Part shown: in pieces, positions 52,936 to 62,052 of the stretch
Layout of the letters: each line of letters begins with the position of its first letter
How positions within the stretch are numbered: the stretch's first letter is position 1
DNA from: CALMEC01 sp964531025
GTDB lineage: Bacteria; Actinomycetota; Thermoleophilia; Miltoncostaeales; Miltoncostaeaceae
Direction of reading: 5' to 3'
DNA: 64,000 nucleotides
NCBI GenBank assembly: GCA_964531025.1
Contig: CAZHDY010000005.1
Span: 66,841-130,840, forward strand
Position numbers and translations under genes: made by a program
The notes under the pieces: model-generated
Seen by the model: only the letters and a program-made list of their open reading frames with translations
The model's database searches: none
What the model was told of the DNA's origin: nothing

Positions 52936-55520
52936 TGGCAGTCGAGCAGTACACCGTGAAAGCACAGGAGGCCCTGGCCCAGGCCCAGCGCACCGCTGAG
53001 GAGAAGGGCCAGCAGATCATCGAGGCGGCGCACCTGGCGCTCGCGCTTCTGGACGCACGCGAGGGCATCGTCGGTCCGCTTCTCGAGCGGGCCGGGGCCG
53101 ATCTTCCCGGTCTTCGCGCAGCGGTCCAGGCCGAGGTCGACCGGCTGCCGGTGGTGCACGGCGCCAGCCAGCGGCACCTCGGGCAGGCGCTGCGGTCCGT
53201 CCTCGAGCACGCCGGACGCGAGGCGGAGCGTCTGGGTGACGAATACATCTCCACCGAGCACCTGGTCCTCGGCCTGTTCGAGGTCGCCTCGCCGGTGGAG
53301 CAGGCGCTGCGGGCAGCCGGGGTGACCGGCGAGTCGCTTCTGGAGGCGCTGCAGGCGGTCCGCGGATCGCACCGCGTGACCGACCCCAATCCCGAGGGCA
53401 AGTTCCAGGCGCTCGAGCAGTACGGGCGCGATCTCACCGACGCGGCGCGCCGGGGCAAGCTCGACCCCGTCATCGGCCGTGACAACGAGGTCCGCCGCGT
53501 CATCCAGGTCCTCGCACGTCGTACCAAGAACAACCCGGTCCTCATCGGTGAGCCCGGCGTGGGGAAGACCGCCATCGTGGAGGGGCTCGCCCAGCGCATC
53601 GTGTCGGGTGACATCCCCGAGAGCCTTCGCGACAAGCGGGTCATCGCGCTCGACATCGGCTCGCTCATCGCAGGCTCCAAGTACCGCGGCGAGTTCGAGG
53701 ACCGGCTGAAGGCGGTCCTCAAGGAGATCACCGACGCCGAGGGCGAGATCATCCTCTTCATCGACGAGCTCCACACCATCGTCGGCGCCGGTGCCGCCGA
53801 GGGCGCCGTCGACGCGGCCAACCTGCTGAAGCCGATGCTCGCCCGTGGCGAGCTCCGGGCCGTCGGCGCCACGACGCTCGACGAGTACCGCAGCCACATC
53901 GAGAAGGACCCTGCGCTGGAGCGGCGCTTCCAGCCGGTCTATGTGGGCGAGCCGTCCGTGGAGGACACCATCGCCATCCTCCGTGGCCTCAAGGAGCGCT
54001 ACGAGGTGCACCACGGTGTGCGCATCCAGGACGGCGCGCTCGTCGCGGCGGCCCGGCTGTCGGACCGCTACATCACCGGGCGTTTCCTTCCCGACAAGGC
54101 GATCGACCTCGTCGACGAGGCGGCCAGCCGTCTGCGCATCGAGATCGACTCGGTGCCGGAGGAGCTCGACCAGATCGAGCGGCGGATCATCCAGCTCGAG
54201 ATCGAGGAGCAGGCGCTCAAGCCCGAGGTCGACCCCAACTCGGTGGCTCGGCGTGAGGCGGTGCAGGAGGAGCTCGCCGGCCTCCGTGAGGACGCCGACG
54301 CGATGCGCGCCCACTGGGATCAGGAGAAGGAGTTCATCTCACGGATCCAGCAGGCCAAGACCGACCTCGAGCAGGCACGCGTCGAGCTGGAGCGTGCCGA
54401 GCGTGAGGCCGACCTGGAGGGTGGCGCACGCCTCAAGTTCGGCACCATCCCCGAGCTCGAGCGCTCGCTGGCCGAGGCCCAGGACGAGCTCGTCGCCAAG
54501 CAGAACGACCGCCAGATGCTGACGGAGGAGGTCACCGAGGGCGACGTGGCCGACGTCGTTGCCGGCTGGACCGGCGTGCCCGTGGCCCGTCTCATCGAGG
54601 GTGAGGTCGAGAAGCTGGTCCACATGGAGGACCGGCTGCACGACCGCGTCATCGGCCAGGACGACGCCGTGGTCGCCGTGGCCAACGCCCTCCGCCGGTC
54701 ACGCGCCGGCCTGTCCGATCCCAACCGGCCGATCGGGTCGTTCATCTTCCTGGGGCCCACGGGCGTGGGGAAGACCGAGCTGGCACGGGCGCTCGCCGAG
54801 TTCATGTTCGACGACGAGCGCGCCATGGTCCGCATCGACATGAGCGAGTACATGGAGAAGCACGCGGTGTCGCGGCTCATCGGCGCCCCTCCGGGCTACG
54901 TGGGGTACGAGGAGGGCGGACAGCTCACTGAGGCCGTTCGTCGCCGCCCGTACTCCGTCGTGCTGCTCGACGAGATCGAGAAGGCGCACCCCGACGTCTT
55001 CAACATCCTGCTGCAGCTCCTGGACGACGGTCGGCTGACCGACGGTCAGGGGCGGATCGTCGACTTCACCAATACCGTCGTCATCATGACGTCGAACGTG
55101 GGCAGCAACTTCCTGGTCGACGGTATCGACGCCAACCTGGCCGAGGAACGGGTCATGGGTGCGTTGCGCGATCACTTCCGTCCCGAGTTCCTGAACCGCA
55201 TCGACGATATCGTGCTGTTCACGAAGCTCGGCCGTGAGGACATCGACCGCATCGTCGATCTGCAGCTGGCGGGCCTGGACCGGCGTCTGCTGGCCGACCG
55301 GAACATCACCGTGACCCTCACGCCGCGGGCGAAGACCGCCCTGGCCGACGAGGGCTACGACCCCGCCTATGGCGCCCGCCCTCTGAAGCGGGTCATCCAG
55401 AAGCGCGTCCAGGATCAGCTGGCCCTGCTTCTGCTGAAGGGCGAGTTCCAGGACGGCGATCACATCGAGGTGGATGCCGACGACGAGGGTGTGCTGACGT
55501 TCGGGCGGGTGACGTCGTAG
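52935..55520 (+). CDS. clpB: ClpB disaggregase
   Basis: 861 aa Hsp100. N-domain with two Clp repeats (residues 1-145), AAA1 with GEPGVGKT (Walker A) and LFIDELHTIVG (Walker B), a coiled-coil middle domain (roughly 400-520), and AAA2 with GPTGVGKT and LLDEIEKAHPDVF, arginine-rich sensor region and a C-terminal oligomerisation part (YDPAYGARPLKRVIQKR). The ATG at 52935 overlaps the hspR stop. The frame is open earlier but that is out-of-frame shadow of hspR. Last gene of the operon. Confidence 0.97.
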   Translation: MAVEQYTVKAQEALAQAQRTAEEKGQQIIEAAHLALALLDAREGIVGPLLERAGADLPGLRAAVQAEVDRLPVVHGASQRHLGQALRSVLEHAGREAERLGDEYISTEHLVLGLFEVASPVEQALRAAGVTGESLLEALQAVRGSHRVTDPNPEGKFQALEQYGRDLTDAARRGKLDPVIGRDNEVRRVIQVLARRTKNNPVLIGEPGVGKTAIVEGLAQRIVSGDIPESLRDKRVIALDIGSLIAGSKYRGEFEDRLKAVLKEITDAEGEIILFIDELHTIVGAGAAEGAVDAANLLKPMLARGELRAVGATTLDEYRSHIEKDPALERRFQPVYVGEPSVEDTIAILRGLKERYEVHHGVRIQDGALVAAARLSDRYITGRFLPDKAIDLVDEAASRLRIEIDSVPEELDQIERRIIQLEIEEQALKPEVDPNSVARREAVQEELAGLREDADAMRAHWDQEKEFISRIQQAKTDLEQARVELERAEREADLEGGARLKFGTIPELERSLAEAQDELVAKQNDRQMLTEEVTEGDVADVVAGWTGVPVARLIEGEVEKLVHMEDRLHDRVIGQDDAVVAVANALRRSRAGLSDPNRPIGSFIFLGPTGVGKTELARALAEFMFDDERAMVRIDMSEYMEKHAVSRLIGAPPGYVGYEEGGQLTEAVRRRPYSVVLLDEIEKAHPDVFNILLQLLDDGRLTDGQGRIVDFTNTVVIMTSNVGSNFLVDGIDANLAEERVMGALRDHFRPEFLNRIDDIVLFTKLGREDIDRIVDLQLAGLDRRLLADRNITVTLTPRAKTALADEGYDPAYGARPLKRVIQKRVQDQLALLLLKGEFQDGDHIEVDADDEGVLTFGRVTS

Positions 55521-55532
55521 CGATATGAGCGG

Positions 55533-55561
55533 CCGGTGGGCGGGAGGAGTCCCCCCACCGG
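55533..55561 (+). terminator. Hairpin terminator after clpB
   Basis: CCGGTGGG and CCCACCGG form an 8 bp stem with a 13-base loop, 12 bases after the clpB stop. No T-tract. Confidence 0.55.
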
Positions 55562-55584
55562 TCCCGCGCCGCGGTTCTGAGTTC

Positions 55585-55969
55585 GCGTGCGAGCGCCGGA
55601 GTTATGCGGATTCTCTGTCGTAGTCGGGTCGAAGGCCCGGACCTGGCTGCGTCGCTGCCAGTCAGGTTCTGGGGCATGGGCACTTGTGCCTGTGTCCGAG
55701 AGCCGGTCATCGCGTCAGGCGACCGTGTTCGGCGGGTACGTCGGACACGGTTAGTCGGACGACATGATCCGGATTTGGGGATCCGGCCCGGAGGGTCGGG
55801 TTGACACGCCTGGTTACGCGGTCTCCCTGTCGTAGTCGGGCCGAAGGCCCGAACCCGACAGGGTGGCCGCGAGTCGGGATGAGTGTGCGGGCCGTTAGGC
55901 TCGCACGCGAGCGCCGGAGCTATGCGGACTCTCTGTCGTATTCGGGCGTTAGCCCGGATCCGGACAGAG
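55585..55969. repeat. Trio of related hairpin repeats
   Basis: Three related stretches in direct orientation: 55585-55645, 55812-55863 and 55901-55969. The shared sequence contains GCGAGCGCCGGAG, TATGCGGA and CTGTCGTA, then CGGGC and GCCCG arms. Full hairpins of 39 bases lie at 55825-55863 (CCCTGTC with GACAGGG) and 55931-55969 (CTCTGTC with GACAGAG), so a pair changed on both sides. The first copy has lost its outer arm. The third copy lies inside the end of ppk2. The rest of the 400 bp gap (55646-55811) holds no gene. Confidence 0.75.
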
Positions 55970-56789
55970 TGGCTGCATAGTCCGGAACCTCCAGCTGCAG
56001 TGACCGGTCGGTGCGGTGGTAGCCCGTCGAGGGCGGGCGTTTCGGCAGCTCGAGCGTCGGGGCCTCGACCCGTGTGTACGGGATCGACGACAGCAGGTGG
56101 TGGATCATGTTGATCCGGGCACGTCTCTTGTCGTCGCTCTCGACGACGTGCCAGCGGGCCTCGGGGGTGTCCGTGTGCACCATCATCTCGTCCTTGGCGC
56201 GCGAGTAGTCCTCCCACTTCTTCAGCGACTCGAGGTCTGTCGGTGACAGCTTCCAGCGCCGCATCGGGTCCGTGAGCCGGGACTTGAAGCGCCGCTGCTG
56301 CTCGGTGTCGCTGACCGAGAACCAGTACTTGCGGAGGATGATGCCGTCGTCCATGAGCATGCGCTCGAAGATGGGGCACTGGCGCAGGAAGCGCTTGTAC
56401 TCCTCGGGAGTGCAGTAGCCCATGACGTGCTCGACCCCGGCCCGGTTGTACCAGGACCGGTCGAAGAGACGCATCTCACCCGCCGCGGGCAGGTGGCTGA
56501 TGTAGCGCTGGAAGTACCACTGCGTCTTCTCGCGCTCGGTCGGCACCGGAAGCGCCACGATCGAACAGACGCGCGGGCTGAGGTACTCCATGACCCGCTT
56601 GATGGCTCCGCCCTTGCCGGCGGCGTCACGGCCCTCGAAGACCACGACGATGCGCTTGCCTTCGGCGCGGACCCATTCCTGCATCTCCACGAGCTGCGCC
56701 TGCAGCCGCAGGAGCTCCGCCTCGTAGACCTCGCGATTCATCTTGGCCGGCTTCTGACCCTGCTTGGATTTCTTCTTCGAGGTTCCCAT
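55920..56789 (-). CDS. ppk2: Polyphosphate kinase 2
   Basis: 289 aa. Uses polyphosphate to phosphorylate nucleotides. Walker A FEGRDAAGKGGAIKR, the lid region FQRYISHLPAAGEMRLFDRSWYNRAGVEHVMGYC and ILRKYWFSVSDTEQQRRFKSR are diagnostic of PPK2 class I or III. N-terminal 16 residues are lysine-rich (KKKSKQGQK). After VPDYA the last 16 residues are encoded by the third hairpin repeat, so the C-terminal tail differs from the family and may have been added by repeat insertion. Confidence 0.93.
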   Translation of the reverse strand: MGTSKKKSKQGQKPAKMNREVYEAELLRLQAQLVEMQEWVRAEGKRIVVVFEGRDAAGKGGAIKRVMEYLSPRVCSIVALPVPTEREKTQWYFQRYISHLPAAGEMRLFDRSWYNRAGVEHVMGYCTPEEYKRFLRQCPIFERMLMDDGIILRKYWFSVSDTEQQRRFKSRLTDPMRRWKLSPTDLESLKKWEDYSRAKDEMMVHTDTPEARWHVVESDDKRRARINMIHHLLSSIPYTRVEAPTLELPKRPPSTGYHRTDRSLQLEVPDYAATLSGSGLTPEYDRESA

Positions 56790-57009
56790 CGCTCCATCCT
56801 ATGCCCATGCGGTGATCCGACGGTGTCCCGTCTGTCCGCATTCACCGCCGCCGGATCGGCCGGATGGCCAACGGAGACGGCGTTCGGTGGGTACCCGCTG
56901 TCCGAGTCATGGCGGCGGAACCGATCGTGTGACACCCGGTTCTCCCAGGTCGTCGGAGAGTCGTTCGCGCCGGGATCGCTCATCGTTCTCGGCATGCCGC
57001 GGCGGGGCG

Positions 57010-57015
57010 TAGAAT
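57010..57015 (+). promoter_or_regulatory. Candidate -10 box for AAA ATPase gene
   Basis: TAGAAT lies 10 nt before the ATG at 57026; no clear ribosome site between. Spacing is two or three bases longer than in the other leaderless cases, so confidence is lower. Confidence 0.4.
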
Positions 57016-57025
57016 CGGCGGCCGG

Positions 57026-58552
57026 ATGAGCGCGCGCACAACCATTCACGAGGTCATGACGCTCATCGCCTCCCGGCACCCCATCGTCGCCCTGGAGAGC
57101 ATCGAGGAGGATCGGGTCCGGGGAATCGTCCTGTCGGCGGCCGAGCGATCGGGTCTTCCGGTCTTCGAGTGGTCGGTGACCCAGGGGCTGCGGCAGTCGG
57201 AGAGCCGCCATCAGTTCAACGGGCTCACCGCGGATGCCGAGAAGATGCTGGCGCATGCCTCGGCCATGACGGTGCGCGGCGTGTTCCTGGCCTTCGATCT
57301 GGCCCTGCACCTGCAGACCCCTGTCGCGCGCCGCCTCGTGCGCGAACTCATCGCGCGCTTCGCGCAGACGGGTTCCACGCTCGTCATCGTCGGTACCACC
57401 ATCGAGCTCCCCTCGGAGATCGACGGTGAGACTGTCCATCTGACAGTATCGTTGCCCAGTCGTACCGAGCTCGACGCCATGCTGAACGCGCTGGCCCAGT
57501 CGACCGGGGTGATGATCGCCGACGAGGCACGACGGGTGGCCCTTGACGGCCTCACAGGGCTCACGCTCAACCAGGCGCGCCAGGCCGCGGCCGCCGCGAT
57601 GGTCGACGGACACCTCTCGGTGGAGGACGCGCAGGGGCTCATGGACCGCAAGGTCCGCGCCATCTCAGAGGGCGGTCTCCTTGAGTACTTCCCGCCGACG
57701 GACAACATCGCTCGCCTGGCCGGCATGGCGAACCTCCTCTCCTGGCTCGATCGCGCCGCCGTCGCCGCCTCACCGCAGGCCCAGGCGTTCAACATCCGCC
57801 CGCCTCGGGGAATCCTGCTGGCCGGCGTCCCCGGATGCGGCAAGTCGCTCGCCGCGAAGTTCATCGCCCGGCGGTGGGGGCGGCCGTTGCTCAAGCTCGA
57901 CGCCGGGGCGCTCTACGACAAGTACATCGGCGAGTCGGAACGCAATCTGCGTACCGCCCTCCGCATGGCCGAGACCCTCGCCCCCGTGGTCCTCTGGATC
58001 GACGAGATCGAGAAGGGCATCTCGGTCGGCGGTGACGATGCGGGTGGAGCGCTCGGCCGCCGTCTTCTGGGATCGCTGCTCACCTGGATGCAGGAGCGTA
58101 CGGCGGACGTGTTCATGATCGCCACGAGCAACGACCTGACCATCCTTCCCCCCGAACTCCAGCGGAAGGGGCGGTTCGACGAGGTCTTCTTCGTCGACCT
58201 GCCCACGTTCGAGGAACGGGCGGCCATCTTCGCCGCGCAGCTCGCGCTCCGTCGTCAGGATCCGGCGCGGTACTCGATCCCGCACCTCGCGAACGAGAGC
58301 GTCGACTTCAGCGGGGCCGAGATCGAGCAGGCGGTCGTATCCGGGATCCTGCGCGCTCTTCACATGAAGCGCGAACCCGACACCGGCGTGATCCTCCAGG
58401 AGATCCGTGAGACGGTGCCGCTTGCGCGCAGTCGTCCCGAGGCCATCGCCGCCGTGCGGGCTCGCGCACGGGACTTCGTGCCGGCATCGGCACCGGCGAC
58501 TCGTCCCGCGGAGGCGCCGACCACGACGGGTGGTCGACGCCCCGAAGGGTGA
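57026..58552 (+). CDS. AAA-family ATPase, Ycf46-like
   Basis: 508 aa. The N-terminal 230 residues are an arrangement seen in Ycf46-type proteins (HPIVALESIEEDRV at start, GVFLAFDLALHLQTPVARRLVRELIARF, TLVIVGTTIELPSEI). The AAA domain has Walker A GVPGCGKSLAAK, LDAGALYDKYIGESERNLRTAL, Walker B VVLWIDEIEKGI, sensor 1 FMIATSNDLTILPPEL and the arginine finger region RKGRFDEVFFVDLP. No protease domain follows, so it is not FtsH. Role unknown; Ycf46 homologs occur in cyanobacteria and plastids. Confidence 0.85.
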   Translation: MSARTTIHEVMTLIASRHPIVALESIEEDRVRGIVLSAAERSGLPVFEWSVTQGLRQSESRHQFNGLTADAEKMLAHASAMTVRGVFLAFDLALHLQTPVARRLVRELIARFAQTGSTLVIVGTTIELPSEIDGETVHLTVSLPSRTELDAMLNALAQSTGVMIADEARRVALDGLTGLTLNQARQAAAAAMVDGHLSVEDAQGLMDRKVRAISEGGLLEYFPPTDNIARLAGMANLLSWLDRAAVAASPQAQAFNIRPPRGILLAGVPGCGKSLAAKFIARRWGRPLLKLDAGALYDKYIGESERNLRTALRMAETLAPVVLWIDEIEKGISVGGDDAGGALGRRLLGSLLTWMQERTADVFMIATSNDLTILPPELQRKGRFDEVFFVDLPTFEERAAIFAAQLALRRQDPARYSIPHLANESVDFSGAEIEQAVVSGILRALHMKREPDTGVILQEIRETVPLARSRPEAIAAVRARARDFVPASAPATRPAEAPTTTGGRRPEG

Positions 58553-58586
58553 GCTCCCGAGTCGGGCGACTCAGGAACTCATATGC

Positions 58587-59999
58587 CTATCGACCGCCGG
58601 CGTTCACGACGCGGCTGAGGAGGGCGGCGTTGGTGCCGGCCCGGGTCTTGCCCCGCCACGTGACGCGCGTGGGGACACGGGTACGGCTGGCCACGGTCAC
58701 GCGGAAGCTTCCGTCCGGCGACGTGTTCACCACTCGGGCGGTACGCCACTTACCGCGGGCGAGGGTCTGGACGGTCACCTTCGTCGTGCCGACCGCGGGA
58801 CGGACCTGACCGACGAGCGTCCGGCTGCTGGTGGCCTTCTGCGTCCAGAGCGGCAGGGCGTGGGCACCGTAGCCGACCTTCTTGGCGCCGCTCATGGTGA
58901 GCAGACCCGACTTCCATCCCTGGTGGTCCTGGAGCAGGTAGTAGATGGCCATCGCGACGCGCGGGTTGCGCTTCATGCGCGCGTAGGCGTCACCGATGTT
59001 GTTGGCCTGCCCGACCGGGCTCACGATGGTCGTGTACTCCGGGGTGCGTGCCGTCGAGAAGCCGTACTCCGTGAGCCAGAGCCGCTTTCCCTTCAGGTAC
59101 GTCCGGTCGACCGTCCGGGTGAAGTCCTCCAGGTTGTAGAGGTCCGCGTACGAGCGGTTCGGCGGGGTCGGACGGTCCGTGCGCTGACGAACCGGGTACG
59201 GGTGGTGCGCCACGAAGTCCATCGGGGGGCGGAGTCCCGCGGTGTTCAGCGCCTTCACGAAGTTCTGGGGCGTCACACGGATCGGGTTCTTGTCGTTGGG
59301 GCCGCTACCCGCGGGTGAGGTCACGACACCAGCGACCAGTGCGCTGCGGTTGACACTCTTGATGCCGTTGTAGAAGGCCTTCTGCAGGTCCGAGTAGATG
59401 GCCGGTGAGGCCGGGACGTTGCTGGCGCCGACCTTACGGAACTGCGGCTGCAGGAACATGGGCACGTTGGGCTCGTTCCAGCCCTCCCAGTGCCGCACGC
59501 CCAGCTTCGTGTAGCGGCTGGCCGCCGCGGTCGCGAAGTTCTGGAAGTCGCCCATCTGGGCCGGCGGGAAGGTGTAGTCGCCGTACTTGCGGTCGCCGTT
59601 GGCGAACTGGGTCTGGTCGACCGCCCAGCCAGGGGTGCCCCAGACGGTGAAGAGGACCTGCACCTTGTACTTGCGGGCCGCCTGCACGACCTGGTCGTAG
59701 GTGCTCCAGTCGTAGGCGGGGTCGTCTGGGTTCGCGGCGTTCGCCGGACGCGCCTTTGCGACGTAGTCCCATCGAAGGTCGATGCGGGCGACGCGTGCAC
59801 CGGCCTGTGCCATCGTGCGGAAACGGGCGTCCGGGCTGACCTGGATCGCGCGGTCATCCTGGATGCCGGCGAGGGGTGAGATTCCGGCGGGGCCGCCCGC
59901 GACGGTCTGGGCGCTCGCGCCGGATGCTCCGGCGAGGCCCACGACAGCCGCGACGACGAGTGCCCGCCGCATGAGTGTGGGTGTGTGTGTTCGTTGCAT
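58587..59999 (-). CDS. Secreted glycoside hydrolase, clan GH-A
   Basis: 470 aa with a signal peptide (RRALVVAAVVGLAGASGASAQ). The TIM-barrel of clan A is indicated by ARIDLRWDYVA, VQVLFTVWGTPGWAVD, the acid/base glutamate in WEGWNEPNVPMF, FVAHHPYPVR and the nucleophile in LWLTEYGFSTA. Residues 380-470 form a beta-rich tail (VTVQTLARGKWRTARVVNTSPDGSFRV). This layout resembles GH39- or GH5-like actinobacterial proteins. Polysaccharide substrate unknown. Confidence 0.82.
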   Translation of the reverse strand: MQRTHTPTLMRRALVVAAVVGLAGASGASAQTVAGGPAGISPLAGIQDDRAIQVSPDARFRTMAQAGARVARIDLRWDYVAKARPANAANPDDPAYDWSTYDQVVQAARKYKVQVLFTVWGTPGWAVDQTQFANGDRKYGDYTFPPAQMGDFQNFATAAASRYTKLGVRHWEGWNEPNVPMFLQPQFRKVGASNVPASPAIYSDLQKAFYNGIKSVNRSALVAGVVTSPAGSGPNDKNPIRVTPQNFVKALNTAGLRPPMDFVAHHPYPVRQRTDRPTPPNRSYADLYNLEDFTRTVDRTYLKGKRLWLTEYGFSTARTPEYTTIVSPVGQANNIGDAYARMKRNPRVAMAIYYLLQDHQGWKSGLLTMSGAKKVGYGAHALPLWTQKATSSRTLVGQVRPAVGTTKVTVQTLARGKWRTARVVNTSPDGSFRVTVASRTRVPTRVTWRGKTRAGTNAALLSRVVNAGGR

Positions 60000-60140
60000 C
60001 GGGCGAAAGTACTTGCCGAGTCGGACGCGCGCTCATCCCGCGGTCGCCGGAAAACACATGACCGATCTGTGAAACGCATGTGATTCTGTCGTGAATAGCG
60101 GGGTAATCGTGAATCGGAGTCCCCTCGATCCGGCGCTGAA

Positions 60141-60146
60141 TAGGCT
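60141..60146 (+). promoter_or_regulatory. -10 box of leaderless promoter
   Basis: TAGGCT lies 6 nt before the ATG at 60153, without a ribosome site. Confidence 0.5.
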
Positions 60147-60152
60147 TCGCCC

Positions 60153-61025
60153 ATGATCGATTCATCGACCCTCGACCTCGAGGCCGCATTCGGATGCGGT
60201 GTCGCCGGTAACTTCGCCGGTCACCTGGAGCAGGCGGGAGAGGCGGCGGACTTCGTTCGTGTCGCCCCGGTCACCCCCGAGGCGCCGCGTGCCGTGTTCC
60301 CCTGGTACATCCCACCGGGTGGCGGCCAAACCCCCGGGTTCCTGCGGGTGTATCCGCTCGCGTCCGACACCGTCACCCTGCCGCCGGGCGACGCCGTGAA
60401 CCTCCAAATCGAGCCGGAGGCCGCGATGGTCGCCGACGTCGTCTACGACGCCGACGGTCGCGTGCAGTCGCTCACTCCGAGGTACCTCGGTGCGTTCAAC
60501 GACTGCTCCATCCGGCGTGAGGGTGCCGTCAAGATCAGCCACAAGAAGAATTGGGGCCCCGCGTCCAAGGGGCTCGCCGCGCGTCTGTTCGCGATCGACA
60601 GCCTGGATGTGCCGGGCCCGACCGAGCACCTACGGCTCGCCTCGTTCCTGAGGCGTGACGGCGAGATCTTCGAGTACGGCATCGATAGTCCCGTGCGCGA
60701 GTATTCCTACTACGGGATGCGTCTGATCGACTGGATCGTCGACCGCTTCCGCGAACAGAGGGATTCGCCGGACACCCCGATCGAGAACGTGGGGGAGTAC
60801 CTGGTGGCCTGCGGCCGGCCGTCACGAGTGATCATCGGTCTGGGTGCGACCCGGTACACAGCGGTGGGTGAGTCGACGTACCTGAAGCTCGGCGATGACT
60901 CCGTCGTGGTGCTCTACGACGAGCGTGAGCATTCGCGGCAGGACGTCGAGGAGGCCGTGCGTGATGGGCGTGAGGACGGCCTGAGCGGCGCGTCGGTGCT
61001 GAGGCAGCGGGTGGTGCCCGCATGA
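60153..61025 (+). CDS. DUF5718-like protein
   Basis: 290 aa soluble protein. It begins LDLEAAFGCGVAGNFAGHLEQAGEAADF, a pattern I associate with DUF5718, followed by FPWYIPPGGG, FLRVYPLASDTVTLP, DCSIRREGAVKISHKKNWGPASKGLAAR and SYYGMRLIDWIVDRF. There is an overall resemblance to fumarylacetoacetase-like folds (NDCSIR, KKNWGPASKG), but no clear metal triad. Function unknown. Promoter appears leaderless. Confidence 0.65.
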   Translation: MIDSSTLDLEAAFGCGVAGNFAGHLEQAGEAADFVRVAPVTPEAPRAVFPWYIPPGGGQTPGFLRVYPLASDTVTLPPGDAVNLQIEPEAAMVADVVYDADGRVQSLTPRYLGAFNDCSIRREGAVKISHKKNWGPASKGLAARLFAIDSLDVPGPTEHLRLASFLRRDGEIFEYGIDSPVREYSYYGMRLIDWIVDRFREQRDSPDTPIENVGEYLVACGRPSRVIIGLGATRYTAVGESTYLKLGDDSVVVLYDEREHSRQDVEEAVRDGREDGLSGASVLRQRVVPA

Positions 61026-61188
61026 CCCGCTGAACCGACCGGGGTCTCCGTCACCTCCTCGCTCGTCGGCGGACGCGAGGTGGGGCCCTCCCCCCTCACA
61101 ACTTCATCACGAAAGCCGTACGTGCCGTGCACATCCCGGCGCTGCGGCCCTCATAACGTTCGGGCGTCCGTCGAACTGGAGGACCTCC

Positions 61189-62043
61189 ATGACTCGCTCT
61201 CGAATCCGGGCCACCGCCGTGGCCGCCGTCTGTGGACTTGCTGTCGCTGCGACCCCTTTGTTCGCCGCCACCGCGAAGAAGCCGAAGCCCAAGCCGAAGC
61301 CGGTGCTCTCCGACATCTCTGTCACCCAGGTGTCGAGCCACGTCGTGGCAAGTGTCGGCCAGCCGATGTACTACGAGGTGACCGCCGTCAACAACGGGCC
61401 GCAGGTTCCGAAGACCGTCACCCTTCGCGACCGCATCCCGGCGTCCGCCGGGTTCGTGAGCGTCGCCGGATCGACCGGCGCGTCCTGCACAGGTCCGCGC
61501 GTCGGTCTGTCCGGAACCGTCACCTGCACATGGTCCAAGCCCGCGGTTGGTGCTCCTCTCATGGCCCGCATCACGGTCCAGCCGAACATGGAGACCGCTC
61601 TCACCAACACGGCCCGTGTGACGACCTCGGCCAAGGACGGGGTCGCCGCGAACAACGTCAGCGTCCTGACGATCGGCGCCATCCCCTACGCGGTCACGCA
61701 GGGCGGTCACCGGTGCACGATCGTGGGTACACCCGGTGACGATGTCATCAACGGCACGCCGGGCGACGATGTCATCTGCGGCCTTGCCGGCAACGATGTG
61801 ATCCGTGGCCTCGAGGGCAACGACATCATCGACGGCGGATCGGGCAACGACCTGCTCATCGGTGGATCGGGCAACGACCGCATCTACGGCGGCACCGGCG
61901 CCAACCGTCTCTACGGCGGCACCGGCAGTGACATCCTCATCGGCGGGCCCGGCAAGGAGTTCATCTGGGGTGGCCTCGGCTTCGACGTGGCCAAGATCAG
62001 TCCCGGTGACCGGCTGCTCTCGGTGGAGCGCCGGATCCGCTAG
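61189..62043 (+). CDS. Secreted protein with DUF11 and RTX-like calcium repeats
   Basis: 284 aa with a signal peptide (TRSRIRATAVAAVCGLAVAATPLFAAT) then a lysine-proline rich stretch (KKPKPKPKPKP). Residues 45-165 are a DUF11/isopeptide-like beta domain (YYEVTAVNNGPQVPKTVTLRDRIPASAGFVSVAG). Residues 180-275 are about nine GGxGxD-type nonapeptides (GTPGDDVIN, GLAGNDVIR, GGSGNDLLI, GGSGNDRIY), which bind calcium. GGAGG lies before the ATG. It is probably an extracellular matrix or surface protein; a type I secretion signal is not expected here. Confidence 0.85.
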   Translation: MTRSRIRATAVAAVCGLAVAATPLFAATAKKPKPKPKPVLSDISVTQVSSHVVASVGQPMYYEVTAVNNGPQVPKTVTLRDRIPASAGFVSVAGSTGASCTGPRVGLSGTVTCTWSKPAVGAPLMARITVQPNMETALTNTARVTTSAKDGVAANNVSVLTIGAIPYAVTQGGHRCTIVGTPGDDVINGTPGDDVICGLAGNDVIRGLEGNDIIDGGSGNDLLIGGSGNDRIYGGTGANRLYGGTGSDILIGGPGKEFIWGGLGFDVAKISPGDRLLSVERRIR

Positions 62044-62052
62044 CCCGGCCGG

